Below, one piece after another: positions 41,332 through 49,850 of a stretch of DNA of 64,000 bases. Position 1 is the first letter of the stretch. Each line of letters starts with the position of its first letter. The stretch lies in NCBI GenBank assembly GCA_964557005.1, contig CAZKYI010000001.1, forward strand, positions 1 through 64,000, written 5' to 3'. The position numbers and the translations under genes were made by a program. The notes below the pieces were generated by a model, which was not told the DNA's origin, searched no databases, and saw only the letters and a program-made list of their open reading frames with translations. The stretch is from JBECKS01 sp964557005 (GTDB lineage Bacteria > Pseudomonadota > Gammaproteobacteria > Pseudomonadales > JBECKS01).

Positions 41332-44300
41332 ATGTCTCCCTCTCGCATCAATCGATCAAGACAATTTGGCTACCTCCTGTTCTGGGTGCTTGCGGCTTGG
41401 GCTTTGTTCTCTGTTGGTTTGAATCAGTTTCTGCGAGATATTGATCAAAGAATTCCCTGGTTTGAGCAATTGGTCGAAACCCGAAGTGAGTTTTCGCTTG
41501 GTATTTCTCATATCAAAGGTTACTGGACAGGTTTTGCGCTGATACTTGAAATTGATGATCTGGTTTTGAGCAGCCAGCAAGATACAGAAGGCGGGCTTAA
41601 ACTTGAAAAAGTTGCCATCGAAGTTGATTTGCTGAAAAGCCTGCTCAGTTTGTCACCAGGCATTGATAAGCTGTTGGTGCGGGGTTTGTCACTTGAGCTG
41701 GAGCAAGATGCGCTCACTGGAAAATTGAATGTAAAAGGATTACCTGTTCGCCAGCAACAAGACAACACTCTGGACATGATTGAAAGCATACTCGATCGCC
41801 ATGTGTTCAGTATTGACAAGGTTTATCTCGAAAATGTGGTGGTTGAACTTGCGCTCAAGGATGGAAAGCATGTAACGGCAACGGTTGAGCGTGCGATGCT
41901 CGATAATGAATGGTTTAACCATCAACTCAATGTGCGCGCGAGTGTGATGGATTTTTATAATGAAACCAGAAATATTGAACTCCACGCATTATTCCACGGT
42001 AATCCACTTCGACCAGAGCGTTTTTCAAGCCGGTTTTATCTGGGTATGGAAGAAAGTGAATGGCAGCCCTGGCTACAGCAGCTTGAATTTGGCGAAAAAA
42101 TTTCCTTGCGTTTGTTACAAGGAAAGATGGCAGCAAGATTCTGGGGTGAGATAAAAAATGGCACACTCAAATCGGTCAGTTTTGCACCGAAGCTCAGTGG
42201 CTTTTCTTTTTCAAATGCAGATGGCAGTTTTCAGGATACGCTCAATCGTTTGTCATTGATTGTGGAAATCAACACTGAAATCGAATTAAAACATGTGCTT
42301 GATAAATCTTTGCTACTTGAAGCGGTTAAAAATAATACTTCAATCAAGTTGAGTAATTTTGTATTGGATTGGAAGGAGCAGATTCATCGCGACATTCTGC
42401 TGCTTTCCGCTTTGCAGTGGTCAGAAAAACAACCAAATCCTCTGGCAAAAAAATGGAGTCAATTAAATCCGCAAAGCACAGCAGAACCAGTATTGCTGTT
42501 TAGATTGATGTTGAATCATTTGCCTTTAAATCTGCTGGAAAATATCAAACCAGTGTTAAATGGCGTGCTTCCCCAATTTGCAGACAAGCTCAAGCTGATT
42601 GACGGGCTGGTGCTGGAAGGCAAATTGAACAATATTCAGCTCATCATTTACTCACCCGATAAAGAGAGCAGGGAAATTTTTGCATCTGTAGATGTCAAGA
42701 ATCTGGGCTTATCTGAATTCAACAGAATTCCTGCCATTAGAGGTGTTGATGCCTACCTTGAATATGCACCGAAGGTGTTGGCATTGGAGCTGGAATCAAA
42801 GAATGTATTGCTGGAGCAAAGCGAGCATTTATTCAGAGGAGATGTATTCATCAAGGAAGCGTCGGCGAATTTACTGGTTGAATTTCTGCCTCACGATATT
42901 GTTGTTCATAGCAATTATGCAAGATTGCGCAATGATACGTTCGATGTTACGGCACAGTTTGCTGCCAATGTTCCGAACCGGTATTACGCTGATGGAAGTC
43001 GGGAAATTCCTGCATGGTCATTGCACGTCGCAGTCAATTCGGTTGAGGTGAATCAGGTCAAAATATTTTTTCTGGAAAAACTACCGCCTGCATTTCTGGA
43101 CTGGATAGATACCTTTCTGGTTGAAGGCGAAGTAGAAGGTGACCTGATGTTATTTGCTTTTGCCAAAAAAGTATTACCGCATACTTTTTTAACACTGAGT
43201 GCCAATCTGGAACTCAAGCGTGCTGCATTGGATCCTTTGCCCAATCGCTGGCCGCCGCTCGAAAAAGTTTATGCAAGTGTGGTGGTACATGATGACTATA
43301 TTTCTGCCGATGTTCCTTCGGCGAACCTGTACCAGTCGACCCTTAAAAATGGCAAGGTCGAAATTCCCAGTTACCTGAATGAGAACCTTCCCCGTGTCGC
43401 TATTCAGGCCGATGTTACAGGCCCCTTGGCCAATGTTCAGACGCTCTTTCTCAATAGTGAATTGAAAGACAGTATTGGCCATGTGATTGAAGATTGGGTG
43501 CTGGTTGGAGATTATCAGGCGCATCTCGATATTAACGTACCGCTTGCAGAAGTTGAGGGTCAGCCGCCGAGTGAAGTCAATATCCAGATGCAGGTGGAAG
43601 ATGTGATATTGGCGGTTCCGGAAGTCGGGCTAGGTGTTAAGTCTCTAAGTACCGAGTTGTTATATTCTCTTGATAAAGGATTGCAAAGTAGCGAGATAAG
43701 CGCCTTGTTTTTTGACAAGCCGGTTCGCGCAAGAATACTCACCAGTGAGGTTGGCGGTGAACAGGTTATTCAGGTATTCGGTAAAGGGCGCATCGCTGCA
43801 CAGGATTTAAAAGGCTGGCAATCATTCTGGTTGTTTAATGCGCTGCAAGGGGAAACCGATTTTGATGGCATTATTTCAATCGCGCCACTCAAGGCGCTCA
43901 ATGCTCTGGTGCCTGAGCTGACGGAAGTTCCGGGTGAAACCCTTGCTTCATCGAATGAGTTGGCGATGGCGCTCAATCTTCCTTTGGTGGGTGATGAATC
44001 GGTGGTTCGTTTAAATGTTGGTACAAGTTTTAGAGGTTTTGCGATTGATTTGCCCGGTGAATATGCCAAAACTGAAAATACCGCTGCGCCTTCTACGCTG
44101 CAACTGGATGTTTATCCCGATAATCTGATTTATCGCATGAATTATAACAATGAAGTCGGTGTGTCTGCGCGTACTGTCAATGATGATTTTGACAGAGCGC
44201 ATATTCATTTTGGTTCTGGAGACTTTCAGCTTCCTGCTGCCCCAGGTTTGATTGTGACTGGTATCATCTATCAGCTGGATTTTGATGAATGGCAAACTTA

Positions 44301-45309
44301 TCTTGAAACCTATTTGCTTGATGACGCGGTTGAGAAAAATACTTCGCACAATACGCCTGATGCGAGAAAACTTGCAAAATTCAGTGACAGCAGTTTTCAG
44401 GATTTGCTAAGTGAAGACAAGAATGATACTGCACAGCCAGACGCATCAGGCAAAGAAAGAAAACAGGAAACACCTGATGAAGACGAATTTGATTTTATAA
44501 AACTGATTGATGTTCTGGTCGATGAATTCTCAGGCTTTGGACAACATATACACGCAATCAAGGCGCAGGTAACGCGCGAATCCTACAAGTGGAAGCTTGT
44601 GCTTGATAGCCGTTTGGTAAAAGGCGATGTGTGGGTGCCTGATCCTGAAAATATCAATCGTCATAATCCCATCATTGCAAAGTTAAAGCATCTGGATTTG
44701 GACGAGCTGGAATCCAGTGAGCCTGTTGAAAAAAATGCGCAAGCTTCTGCTGCTGCGGAAAGTGAAGTTTACAAGCCAGAGGATTTTGTCGATGTAAAAG
44801 TCGATATTACGCGTGTGACTTTGGACAAAACAAAATATGCAAACTGGCGCTTTGAGTTTTACCCTGATGAACATGGCATGGACTTCAAGGTACATCAACT
44901 GAATTACGGCTTGATGACCATCAATGGAGAAGGACGTTGGGATTACAGTGAGGAAAAATCGATTACGCATTTCAATGGTCGGGTCAGAACAACCGCCATG
45001 AGTAATATTTTTGGGGCTTTAAATCTTAAACCATCAGCGCAAACTGGCGGCTTGATGGCTATCAAGGTTTCCTGGCCTGGGTCTCCGATGGATTTTGATC
45101 CCGATAACATGAAGGGCAAGGCGGGGCTTAAAATTTTCGATGGCAGTATTGTTGAGGTAGATATTAAATCCAAAAAATTCAAGGCACTGGGAATTTTTAA
45201 TCTGGGTTTCCTCACTGATATTGTCACGTTTCGAGTATTCAAAAAAATAGGCAAAGGCATCGAAGATGCCTTTAGTTCCAGTGAGTCGAAAGAGCATGAA
45301 GCAGAATAA
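41332..45309 (+). CDS. yhdP: AsmA-family envelope lipid-transport protein YhdP
   Basis: The 1325-residue bridge-like protein has one N-terminal membrane helix (about residues 11-27) and a very long periplasmic beta-rich body. It has DUF3971-type sequence in the middle and an AsmA-like C-terminal domain with NGEGRWDYSEEKS and NLGFLTDIVTFRVFKKIGKG. In E. coli YhdP, TamB and YdbH carry phospholipids to the outer membrane. A low-complexity charged insertion lies near residues 1020-1060. It overlaps the next gene by 14 bases. Confidence 0.92.
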   Translation: MSPSRINRSRQFGYLLFWVLAAWALFSVGLNQFLRDIDQRIPWFEQLVETRSEFSLGISHIKGYWTGFALILEIDDLVLSSQQDTEGGLKLEKVAIEVDLLKSLLSLSPGIDKLLVRGLSLELEQDALTGKLNVKGLPVRQQQDNTLDMIESILDRHVFSIDKVYLENVVVELALKDGKHVTATVERAMLDNEWFNHQLNVRASVMDFYNETRNIELHALFHGNPLRPERFSSRFYLGMEESEWQPWLQQLEFGEKISLRLLQGKMAARFWGEIKNGTLKSVSFAPKLSGFSFSNADGSFQDTLNRLSLIVEINTEIELKHVLDKSLLLEAVKNNTSIKLSNFVLDWKEQIHRDILLLSALQWSEKQPNPLAKKWSQLNPQSTAEPVLLFRLMLNHLPLNLLENIKPVLNGVLPQFADKLKLIDGLVLEGKLNNIQLIIYSPDKESREIFASVDVKNLGLSEFNRIPAIRGVDAYLEYAPKVLALELESKNVLLEQSEHLFRGDVFIKEASANLLVEFLPHDIVVHSNYARLRNDTFDVTAQFAANVPNRYYADGSREIPAWSLHVAVNSVEVNQVKIFFLEKLPPAFLDWIDTFLVEGEVEGDLMLFAFAKKVLPHTFLTLSANLELKRAALDPLPNRWPPLEKVYASVVVHDDYISADVPSANLYQSTLKNGKVEIPSYLNENLPRVAIQADVTGPLANVQTLFLNSELKDSIGHVIEDWVLVGDYQAHLDINVPLAEVEGQPPSEVNIQMQVEDVILAVPEVGLGVKSLSTELLYSLDKGLQSSEISALFFDKPVRARILTSEVGGEQVIQVFGKGRIAAQDLKGWQSFWLFNALQGETDFDGIISIAPLKALNALVPELTEVPGETLASSNELAMALNLPLVGDESVVRLNVGTSFRGFAIDLPGEYAKTENTAAPSTLQLDVYPDNLIYRMNYNNEVGVSARTVNDDFDRAHIHFGSGDFQLPAAPGLIVTGIIYQLDFDEWQTYLETYLLDDAVEKNTSHNTPDARKLAKFSDSSFQDLLSEDKNDTAQPDASGKERKQETPDEDEFDFIKLIDVLVDEFSGFGQHIHAIKAQVTRESYKWKLVLDSRLVKGDVWVPDPENINRHNPIIAKLKHLDLDELESSEPVEKNAQASAAAESEVYKPEDFVDVKVDITRVTLDKTKYANWRFEFYPDEHGMDFKVHQLNYGLMTINGEGRWDYSEEKSITHFNGRVRTTAMSNIFGALNLKPSAQTGGLMAIKVSWPGSPMDFDPDNMKGKAGLKIFDGSIVEVDIKSKKFKALGIFNLGFLTDIVTFRVFKKIGKGIEDAFSSSESKEHEAE

Positions 45310-46147
45310 TACACCTGATGTGGTGAACAATTTAACGGTTGCCGTTGTGCAGATGGTGAGTTCCATGTCGCTGGAAGATAATCTGCAACAGGCTGCAAAG
45401 CTGATTGCCAAAGCCGTTGCACAAAATGCCAAGCTGGTTCTGTTGCCTGAAAACTGTTTTATGTTTTCAGCTTCAAGATTTCTCGCGCTTGCAAGTGACG
45501 AGAGTGTATCTGGTTTGATAGAGCATTTTCTCGCCGAGCAAAGCAGCAAGTACGGAATTTTTCTGGTTGCAGGCTCCGTTCCGGTGTTGACAGAAAATAA
45601 CAAAAAAGTGTATTCGACTACACTTGTGTATTCTCCCGAAGGCGGCCAGGTTGCGACTTATTACAAGATGCACCTTTTTGATGTAGATGTTGGCGACAAT
45701 GTGGGGGTGTATCGGGAGTCAGCACATATCGAAGCAGGGAAAGATGTGATGTATTTCGATTGTTTCGGGCACCGTGTGGGTTTATCGATTTGTTATGATT
45801 TGAGATTTCCTGAACTGTATCGGGACTTATCGAACCAGGGCTGTGAGTTGTTACTTGTTCCTTCCGCATTTACAGCCAAAACAGGCGAAAAACATTGGGA
45901 AATTTTGCTTAGGGCAAGAGCGATTGAAAATCAGTGTTTTGTACTGGCGGCCAATCAAGGTGGGCAACATCACGGCGAGCAGGGCGCTGTTCGTTACACG
46001 TGGGGGCATTCCATGATTGTCGATGCAGATGGAAAGATTCTGGAGCAGCTTGAATTGGGTGAAGGTGTGTGTGTGGCAAGGCTGGATTTTGAACAACTTC
46101 ATCAACTGCGCAGGGCCATGCCAGTATTGCAGCATCGACGGCTTTAG
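45296..46147 (+). CDS. Carbon-nitrogen hydrolase, nitrilase superfamily (Nit1/YbeM-like)
   Basis: The 283-residue enzyme has the superfamily triad E52 (LLPENC), K124 (YYKMHLFD) and C166 (SICYDLRFPELYR). Close relatives are deaminated-glutathione amidases and omega-amidase-like enzymes; the substrate is not certain. The ATG at 45296, inside the end of yhdP, gives the natural N-terminus; an earlier in-frame ATG at 45266 adds ten residues with no family resemblance. In Pseudomonas this gene also follows yhdP. Confidence 0.85.
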   Translation: MKQNNTPDVVNNLTVAVVQMVSSMSLEDNLQQAAKLIAKAVAQNAKLVLLPENCFMFSASRFLALASDESVSGLIEHFLAEQSSKYGIFLVAGSVPVLTENNKKVYSTTLVYSPEGGQVATYYKMHLFDVDVGDNVGVYRESAHIEAGKDVMYFDCFGHRVGLSICYDLRFPELYRDLSNQGCELLLVPSAFTAKTGEKHWEILLRARAIENQCFVLAANQGGQHHGEQGAVRYTWGHSMIVDADGKILEQLELGEGVCVARLDFEQLHQLRRAMPVLQHRRL

Positions 46148-46692
46148 TTGAGCAGGGGTTTGAGCAAGGCCTTGAATTTTTTCTCTTGTTTGCCTTCCTT
46201 GAAAGGCATTTCTGGATTATGACTCTTTCTTTCTTTTTGCGTGTTTCTCAGTAATTGCAAAAACTGTTGCTTGTCTTGCAGCGCGGGTAGATTCAAATAT
46301 TGCTCAAGTTCTTCCTGAGAGCCTTCAATCAGCCTGCTGAGGGTTTGTTCGAGCTTTTTATCTTTTTGTTGTTGCAATATGTGTGGATTTTGCAAGCTGT
46401 CCAACGCAATGAGTATGTTATCCAGATCACTTTGTTCTGACAGACGTTTGGTGATGTATTGAATGTGCCGTTTTTGGGCGTTGGTGTGGGTGATGCGTTT
46501 CAGTTCATTGAGTGCATCGAGCACTTCTACACCCAGGTTTGCCTGCGTTTTAAGCCAGACCAGTTGTTTTTCCCTGAGCGTACACAGGAATTCCGTCTGA
46601 ACTCTCAAAGCCTGCATATCCCGTTTCAGTTGGGATTTGTTAGGTCGTTCTTTTGGCGTGTTGTTCTGTTCGGTCAGGGTACGTTTGTTCAT
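46144..46692 (-). CDS. darP: Ribosome-associated protein DarP (YjgA, DUF615)
   Basis: The 182-residue, highly charged helical protein carries RPNKSQLKRDMQALRVQTEF near the start and SHNPEMPFKEGKQEKKFKA near the end. DarP binds the late 50S precursor and helps maturation of the peptidyl-transferase centre. It is convergent with the nitrilase gene (4-base overlap). In pseudomonads tldD and pmbA flank yjgA, but both are missing here. Confidence 0.85.
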   Translation of the reverse strand: MNKRTLTEQNNTPKERPNKSQLKRDMQALRVQTEFLCTLREKQLVWLKTQANLGVEVLDALNELKRITHTNAQKRHIQYITKRLSEQSDLDNILIALDSLQNPHILQQQKDKKLEQTLSRLIEGSQEELEQYLNLPALQDKQQFLQLLRNTQKERKSHNPEMPFKEGKQEKKFKALLKPLLN

Positions 46693-46698
46693 GCCTAT

Positions 46699-48057
46699 TT
46701 ACTGAATGAAAAACAGGGAGGCCAAACCGAGAAAAACAAAATAACCCACCACGTCGGTAGTGGCGATCACCAGCACGCTGCCTGATAGCGCAGGGTCTCC
46801 CCCCATGCGTTTTAGAAACAATGGATAGCTGGCACCTGCAAATGCGGCGACCAGAAAGTTAATCGTCATGGCAATACCGATGATGTAGGCGATGCGCAGA
46901 TCACCAAACCACAGCAGGGTCAGTACACCAATCACGCTTGCCCAGATCAGGCTGTTAATCACACCAATTCTCAGCTCTCTTGAAATCAAATGTCTGGCGT
47001 TGGCTTGACCGATTTGTCCAAGCGCAAGACCACGAATCACAATCGCCAAAGTCTGATTGCCTGCTGTGCCGCCCATACTTGCGACAATCGGCATGAGCAC
47101 AGCGAGCGCGATAATTTCCGAAATAGTTGCGGAAAACTGATCAATCACAAAGCTCGCCAGAAAAGCGGTTGCCAGATATACACCGAGCCAGATTGCACGG
47201 CGGCGGCTGGTTTTGAGAATGGGCGCAAAGGTACTTTCGTCTTCATTCAAACCCGCCATGCTCAACAGCGAGTGATCGGCATCTTCACGAATCACGTCCA
47301 CCACGTCGTCAATGGTGATACGACCAAGCAGCACACCTTGCTTGTCACACACGGGTGCTGATACCAAATCCTGCCGTTCGAAACGGTTGGCGACTTCGGT
47401 GTCGGGCATATCTGCCTGAATCGCCTGAAAGTCGGTGTCCATCGCTTCGCGAACCGTCATGTTGGGGTCTGAGGTGAGCAGTTTTCCCAAGGGCAGTACG
47501 CCGATAAAAACGTCGTTGCGGTTTACCACCCACAGGTTGTCGGTGGTATCGGGCAGTTCTCTGAGCATGCGCAAATAACGCAATACCACGTCGAGGGTGA
47601 TGTCTGGCCGCACGGTGATGGTATCGGTATTCATCAAACCGCCTGCGGTGTCATCAGGGTAATCCATTAACCTTTCAACACGGTGGCGATCTTGCTCATC
47701 TAATGAATTGAGTAGCTGCCTTGAAATGGTGCTCGGGAGTTGTTGCAGCATGTCTGCGAGGTCGTCGGTTTCCAAATCGACAACCATGTTGAACAAAGCT
47801 TCTTCACCAATCGAGTTGATAAACTCGTTTCTGATGTCTTCACTGAGTTCTTGCAGGACATCTGCCTGCTGGCTTTCATCAATCAAGGTCCACAACAACT
47901 TGCGCGTAGCAGGAGGTTGAGATTCACATAAGTGTGCAATTTCAGCCGAGGGAATGCTGTTGAGCATTTGGCGTGCCTGAATGAAAGTTCCGCTCGACAG
48001 CGCTTTATTCAGTTCATGGATACGTGTCTGTGCTTTTTTGTTTTCAGATGCAGACAT
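46699..48057 (-). CDS. mgtE: Magnesium transporter MgtE
   Basis: The 452-residue protein has a cytoplasmic N domain of helical repeats (with LADMLQQLPSTISRQLLNSL), a tandem CBS pair at about residues 130-255 (DDTAGGLMNTDTITVRPDI), and a membrane part of about five helices from residue 280 with MPIVASMGGTAGNQTLAIVI. The N and CBS domains close the channel when cytosolic magnesium is high. It lies seven bases from darP on the same strand. Confidence 0.96.
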   Translation of the reverse strand: MSASENKKAQTRIHELNKALSSGTFIQARQMLNSIPSAEIAHLCESQPPATRKLLWTLIDESQQADVLQELSEDIRNEFINSIGEEALFNMVVDLETDDLADMLQQLPSTISRQLLNSLDEQDRHRVERLMDYPDDTAGGLMNTDTITVRPDITLDVVLRYLRMLRELPDTTDNLWVVNRNDVFIGVLPLGKLLTSDPNMTVREAMDTDFQAIQADMPDTEVANRFERQDLVSAPVCDKQGVLLGRITIDDVVDVIREDADHSLLSMAGLNEDESTFAPILKTSRRRAIWLGVYLATAFLASFVIDQFSATISEIIALAVLMPIVASMGGTAGNQTLAIVIRGLALGQIGQANARHLISRELRIGVINSLIWASVIGVLTLLWFGDLRIAYIIGIAMTINFLVAAFAGASYPLFLKRMGGDPALSGSVLVIATTDVVGYFVFLGLASLFFIQ

Positions 48058-48145
48058 GTTCCGCTCCGGAAATCAGGTAAGATGTTGATTCAAGAATCCG
48101 CCAGAAGGCCGCAGCATTGTAAGGGATTGAAAGATTTTTTTCAGT

Positions 48146-48415
48146 TTATTCGTCTTCGCCGAAACGATCGGCAACCAGTTTTTCTATCGCGGCGAGTGCT
48201 TCAACTTCGTCTTTACCCTCACAGCGAACGATGAGTTTTTCCTGAAATTTCGCGCCCAGCATCATAAGCTCCATAATTTTTTTGGCGCTCACATTTTTTT
48301 CTTTATAGGCAATGCGAATGTCGCTTGAGAAGACGCTGGCACAAGCAACCAGACTCGAAGCTGAACGGGCATGCAGCCCACGTTTATTCACCAGTGCAAG
48401 TTCTTTTTCAATCAT
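48146..48415 (-). CDS. ptsO: Phosphocarrier protein NPr (HPr family)
   Basis: The 89-residue HPr-fold protein has the phosphorylated histidine H15 in NKRGLHARSAS and the helix KKIMELMMLGAKFQEKLI. Its position beside rapZ, ptsN and rpoN shows that it belongs to the nitrogen PTS. It passes phosphate from EI-Ntr (PtsP, not in the window) to PtsN and plays a regulatory role rather than sugar uptake. Confidence 0.95.
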   Translation of the reverse strand: MIEKELALVNKRGLHARSASSLVACASVFSSDIRIAYKEKNVSAKKIMELMMLGAKFQEKLIVRCEGKDEVEALAAIEKLVADRFGEDE

Positions 48416-48418
48416 GTT

Positions 48419-49297
48419 TTACCCGTTAAATGCAGTACCCAGTTGTCGATGTCTAACCTGAATATGTCCAACATGCCCTTGTAATTTTTTAGCGACCGCT
48501 TCACACACGAACACAGAGCGATGTTGCCCGCCAGTACAGCCAATAGAAAGCGTGAGATAGCTTCGGTTGTTCGCTTCAAATTCGGGCAACCATTTCAGGA
48601 AGTAATCCGAAATATCTTTCACCATGCTTTGCGTGAGCTTGTCGCTCGACAGGTAATCCTTGACCGCCTGATCCTGACCAGTGAGGTCTTTCAGTTCAGA
48701 AACCCAATGCGGATTTTTCAAACAACGCACATCAAACACCAAATCGGTGTCTACCGGAATGCCGTGTTTGTAGGAAAACGATTGCAAGAGTATGGCAGTG
48801 TGTTGGCCGCCTTTATGAAAAATATCCTGCTTGATGAGTTCCCGCAGTTGGTGAATGGTCATGTAGCTGGTGTCGATATTTTTGCTCGCCAGCGTTTCAA
48901 TGGGTGCCAGAATTTCAGCTTCCTGATCTAGAGCTTCCTTGAGTGATTGATGTTCATTACTCAGCGGGTGCTTTCTTTTACTTGAAATAAAACGCCTGAG
49001 CAGCACTTCTTCGCTGGCATCCAGATACATAATGGAACAGTTCAGTTTTTTATCGAGCGCGTTAAAAATTTGCGGGAATTGCGCAAGTTGTGAACTCGGG
49101 TTGCGCGCATCAATACTGACAGCAATATTACCCTGGCCATGCGTATTTTCTGTTTCGGGTTGAATGTGTTTGGCGAGTTCCGGTAACAGAGAAGCAGGCA
49201 GATTATCAACACAGTAAAAGTTCAAATCTTCCAGCACTTGCAGGGCACTGGTTTTGCCTGAACCGGAACGTCCGCTGATAATAATAAGTCTCATCAT
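48419..49297 (-). CDS. rapZ: RNase adapter protein RapZ (YvcJ family)
   Basis: The 292-residue protein has a Walker A motif at residues 9-16 (GRSGSGKT) and the C-terminal signature SIGCTGGQHRSVFVCEAVA. In E. coli RapZ directs RNase E to the GlmZ small RNA and thereby controls GlmS; relatives bind UDP-sugars or nucleotides. It sits between ptsN (directly adjacent) and ptsO (three bases), the usual order. Confidence 0.96.
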   Translation of the reverse strand: MMRLIIISGRSGSGKTSALQVLEDLNFYCVDNLPASLLPELAKHIQPETENTHGQGNIAVSIDARNPSSQLAQFPQIFNALDKKLNCSIMYLDASEEVLLRRFISSKRKHPLSNEHQSLKEALDQEAEILAPIETLASKNIDTSYMTIHQLRELIKQDIFHKGGQHTAILLQSFSYKHGIPVDTDLVFDVRCLKNPHWVSELKDLTGQDQAVKDYLSSDKLTQSMVKDISDYFLKWLPEFEANNRSYLTLSIGCTGGQHRSVFVCEAVAKKLQGHVGHIQVRHRQLGTAFNG

Positions 49298-49771
49298 TTA
49301 TTCACTGTTTTGGTGGAGCATCTTGTTCATACGTTCGAATAGTTGAGCATTACTTTGGCAATCACGCAATGCAATACGACAAGGATTTTGCTCAAAAATG
49401 CTGGCAAGTTTCGCAAGAATATCCAGATGTTCGTCGGTTGCCTGCTCTGGTACCAATAACACAAAAACGAGGTCTACGGCTTCACCATCGGGCGCATCGA
49501 AATCGATGGGCTGTGCCAGTTTGGCAAACAAGGTTGTGATTTGCGTACAGGCACTTAAACGACAGTGAGGAATTGCAATACCATGCCCCAGGCCAGTTGA
49601 ACCAAAGCGCTCACGTGCAAGCAAGGCCGTGAAAATATCTTCCCAGCTATTTGCTTCTGCACTTTTATGGAGATGTCTGGCGACCCGTTCGAGCAGGGCT
49701 TTTTTACTGTTGATTTCCAGATTGCACAGCGTGTTTTCCGGATGAAGCAAGGTAGAGGAAATTGTGCTCAT
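49298..49771 (-). CDS. ptsN: Nitrogen PTS protein EIIA-Ntr
   Basis: The 157-residue EIIA-type protein has the active histidine H69 in STGLGHGIAIPHCR. It takes phosphate from NPr and regulates potassium transport, stress responses and metabolism by protein contacts. It follows rpoN with a 79-base gap; the hpf gene that normally lies in that gap is missing. Confidence 0.95.
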   Translation of the reverse strand: MSTISSTLLHPENTLCNLEINSKKALLERVARHLHKSAEANSWEDIFTALLARERFGSTGLGHGIAIPHCRLSACTQITTLFAKLAQPIDFDAPDGEAVDLVFVLLVPEQATDEHLDILAKLASIFEQNPCRIALRDCQSNAQLFERMNKMLHQNSE

Positions 49772-49830
49772 ATGACTACGTTAACAGGTGAGGTGGCTTG
49801 GGAATGCAGGGTGCGCATTGTGCCACCGCA

Positions 49831-49847
49831 TCTGGCATCTTGCCAGA
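49831..49847. other. Hairpin between rpoN and ptsN
   Basis: A perfect 7-bp inverted repeat TCTGGCA/TGCCAGA with a 3-base loop lies three bases after the rpoN stop (reading on the minus strand). No T-run follows on the minus strand, so it is not a typical terminator. It may protect or process the rpoN-ptsN transcript. Confidence 0.4.
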
Positions 49848-49850
49848 TTT

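Noticed and set aside
49831..49847. Terminator between rpoN and ptsN
   Set aside because: The hairpin is real but lacks a T-run, and rpoN and ptsN are usually co-transcribed.
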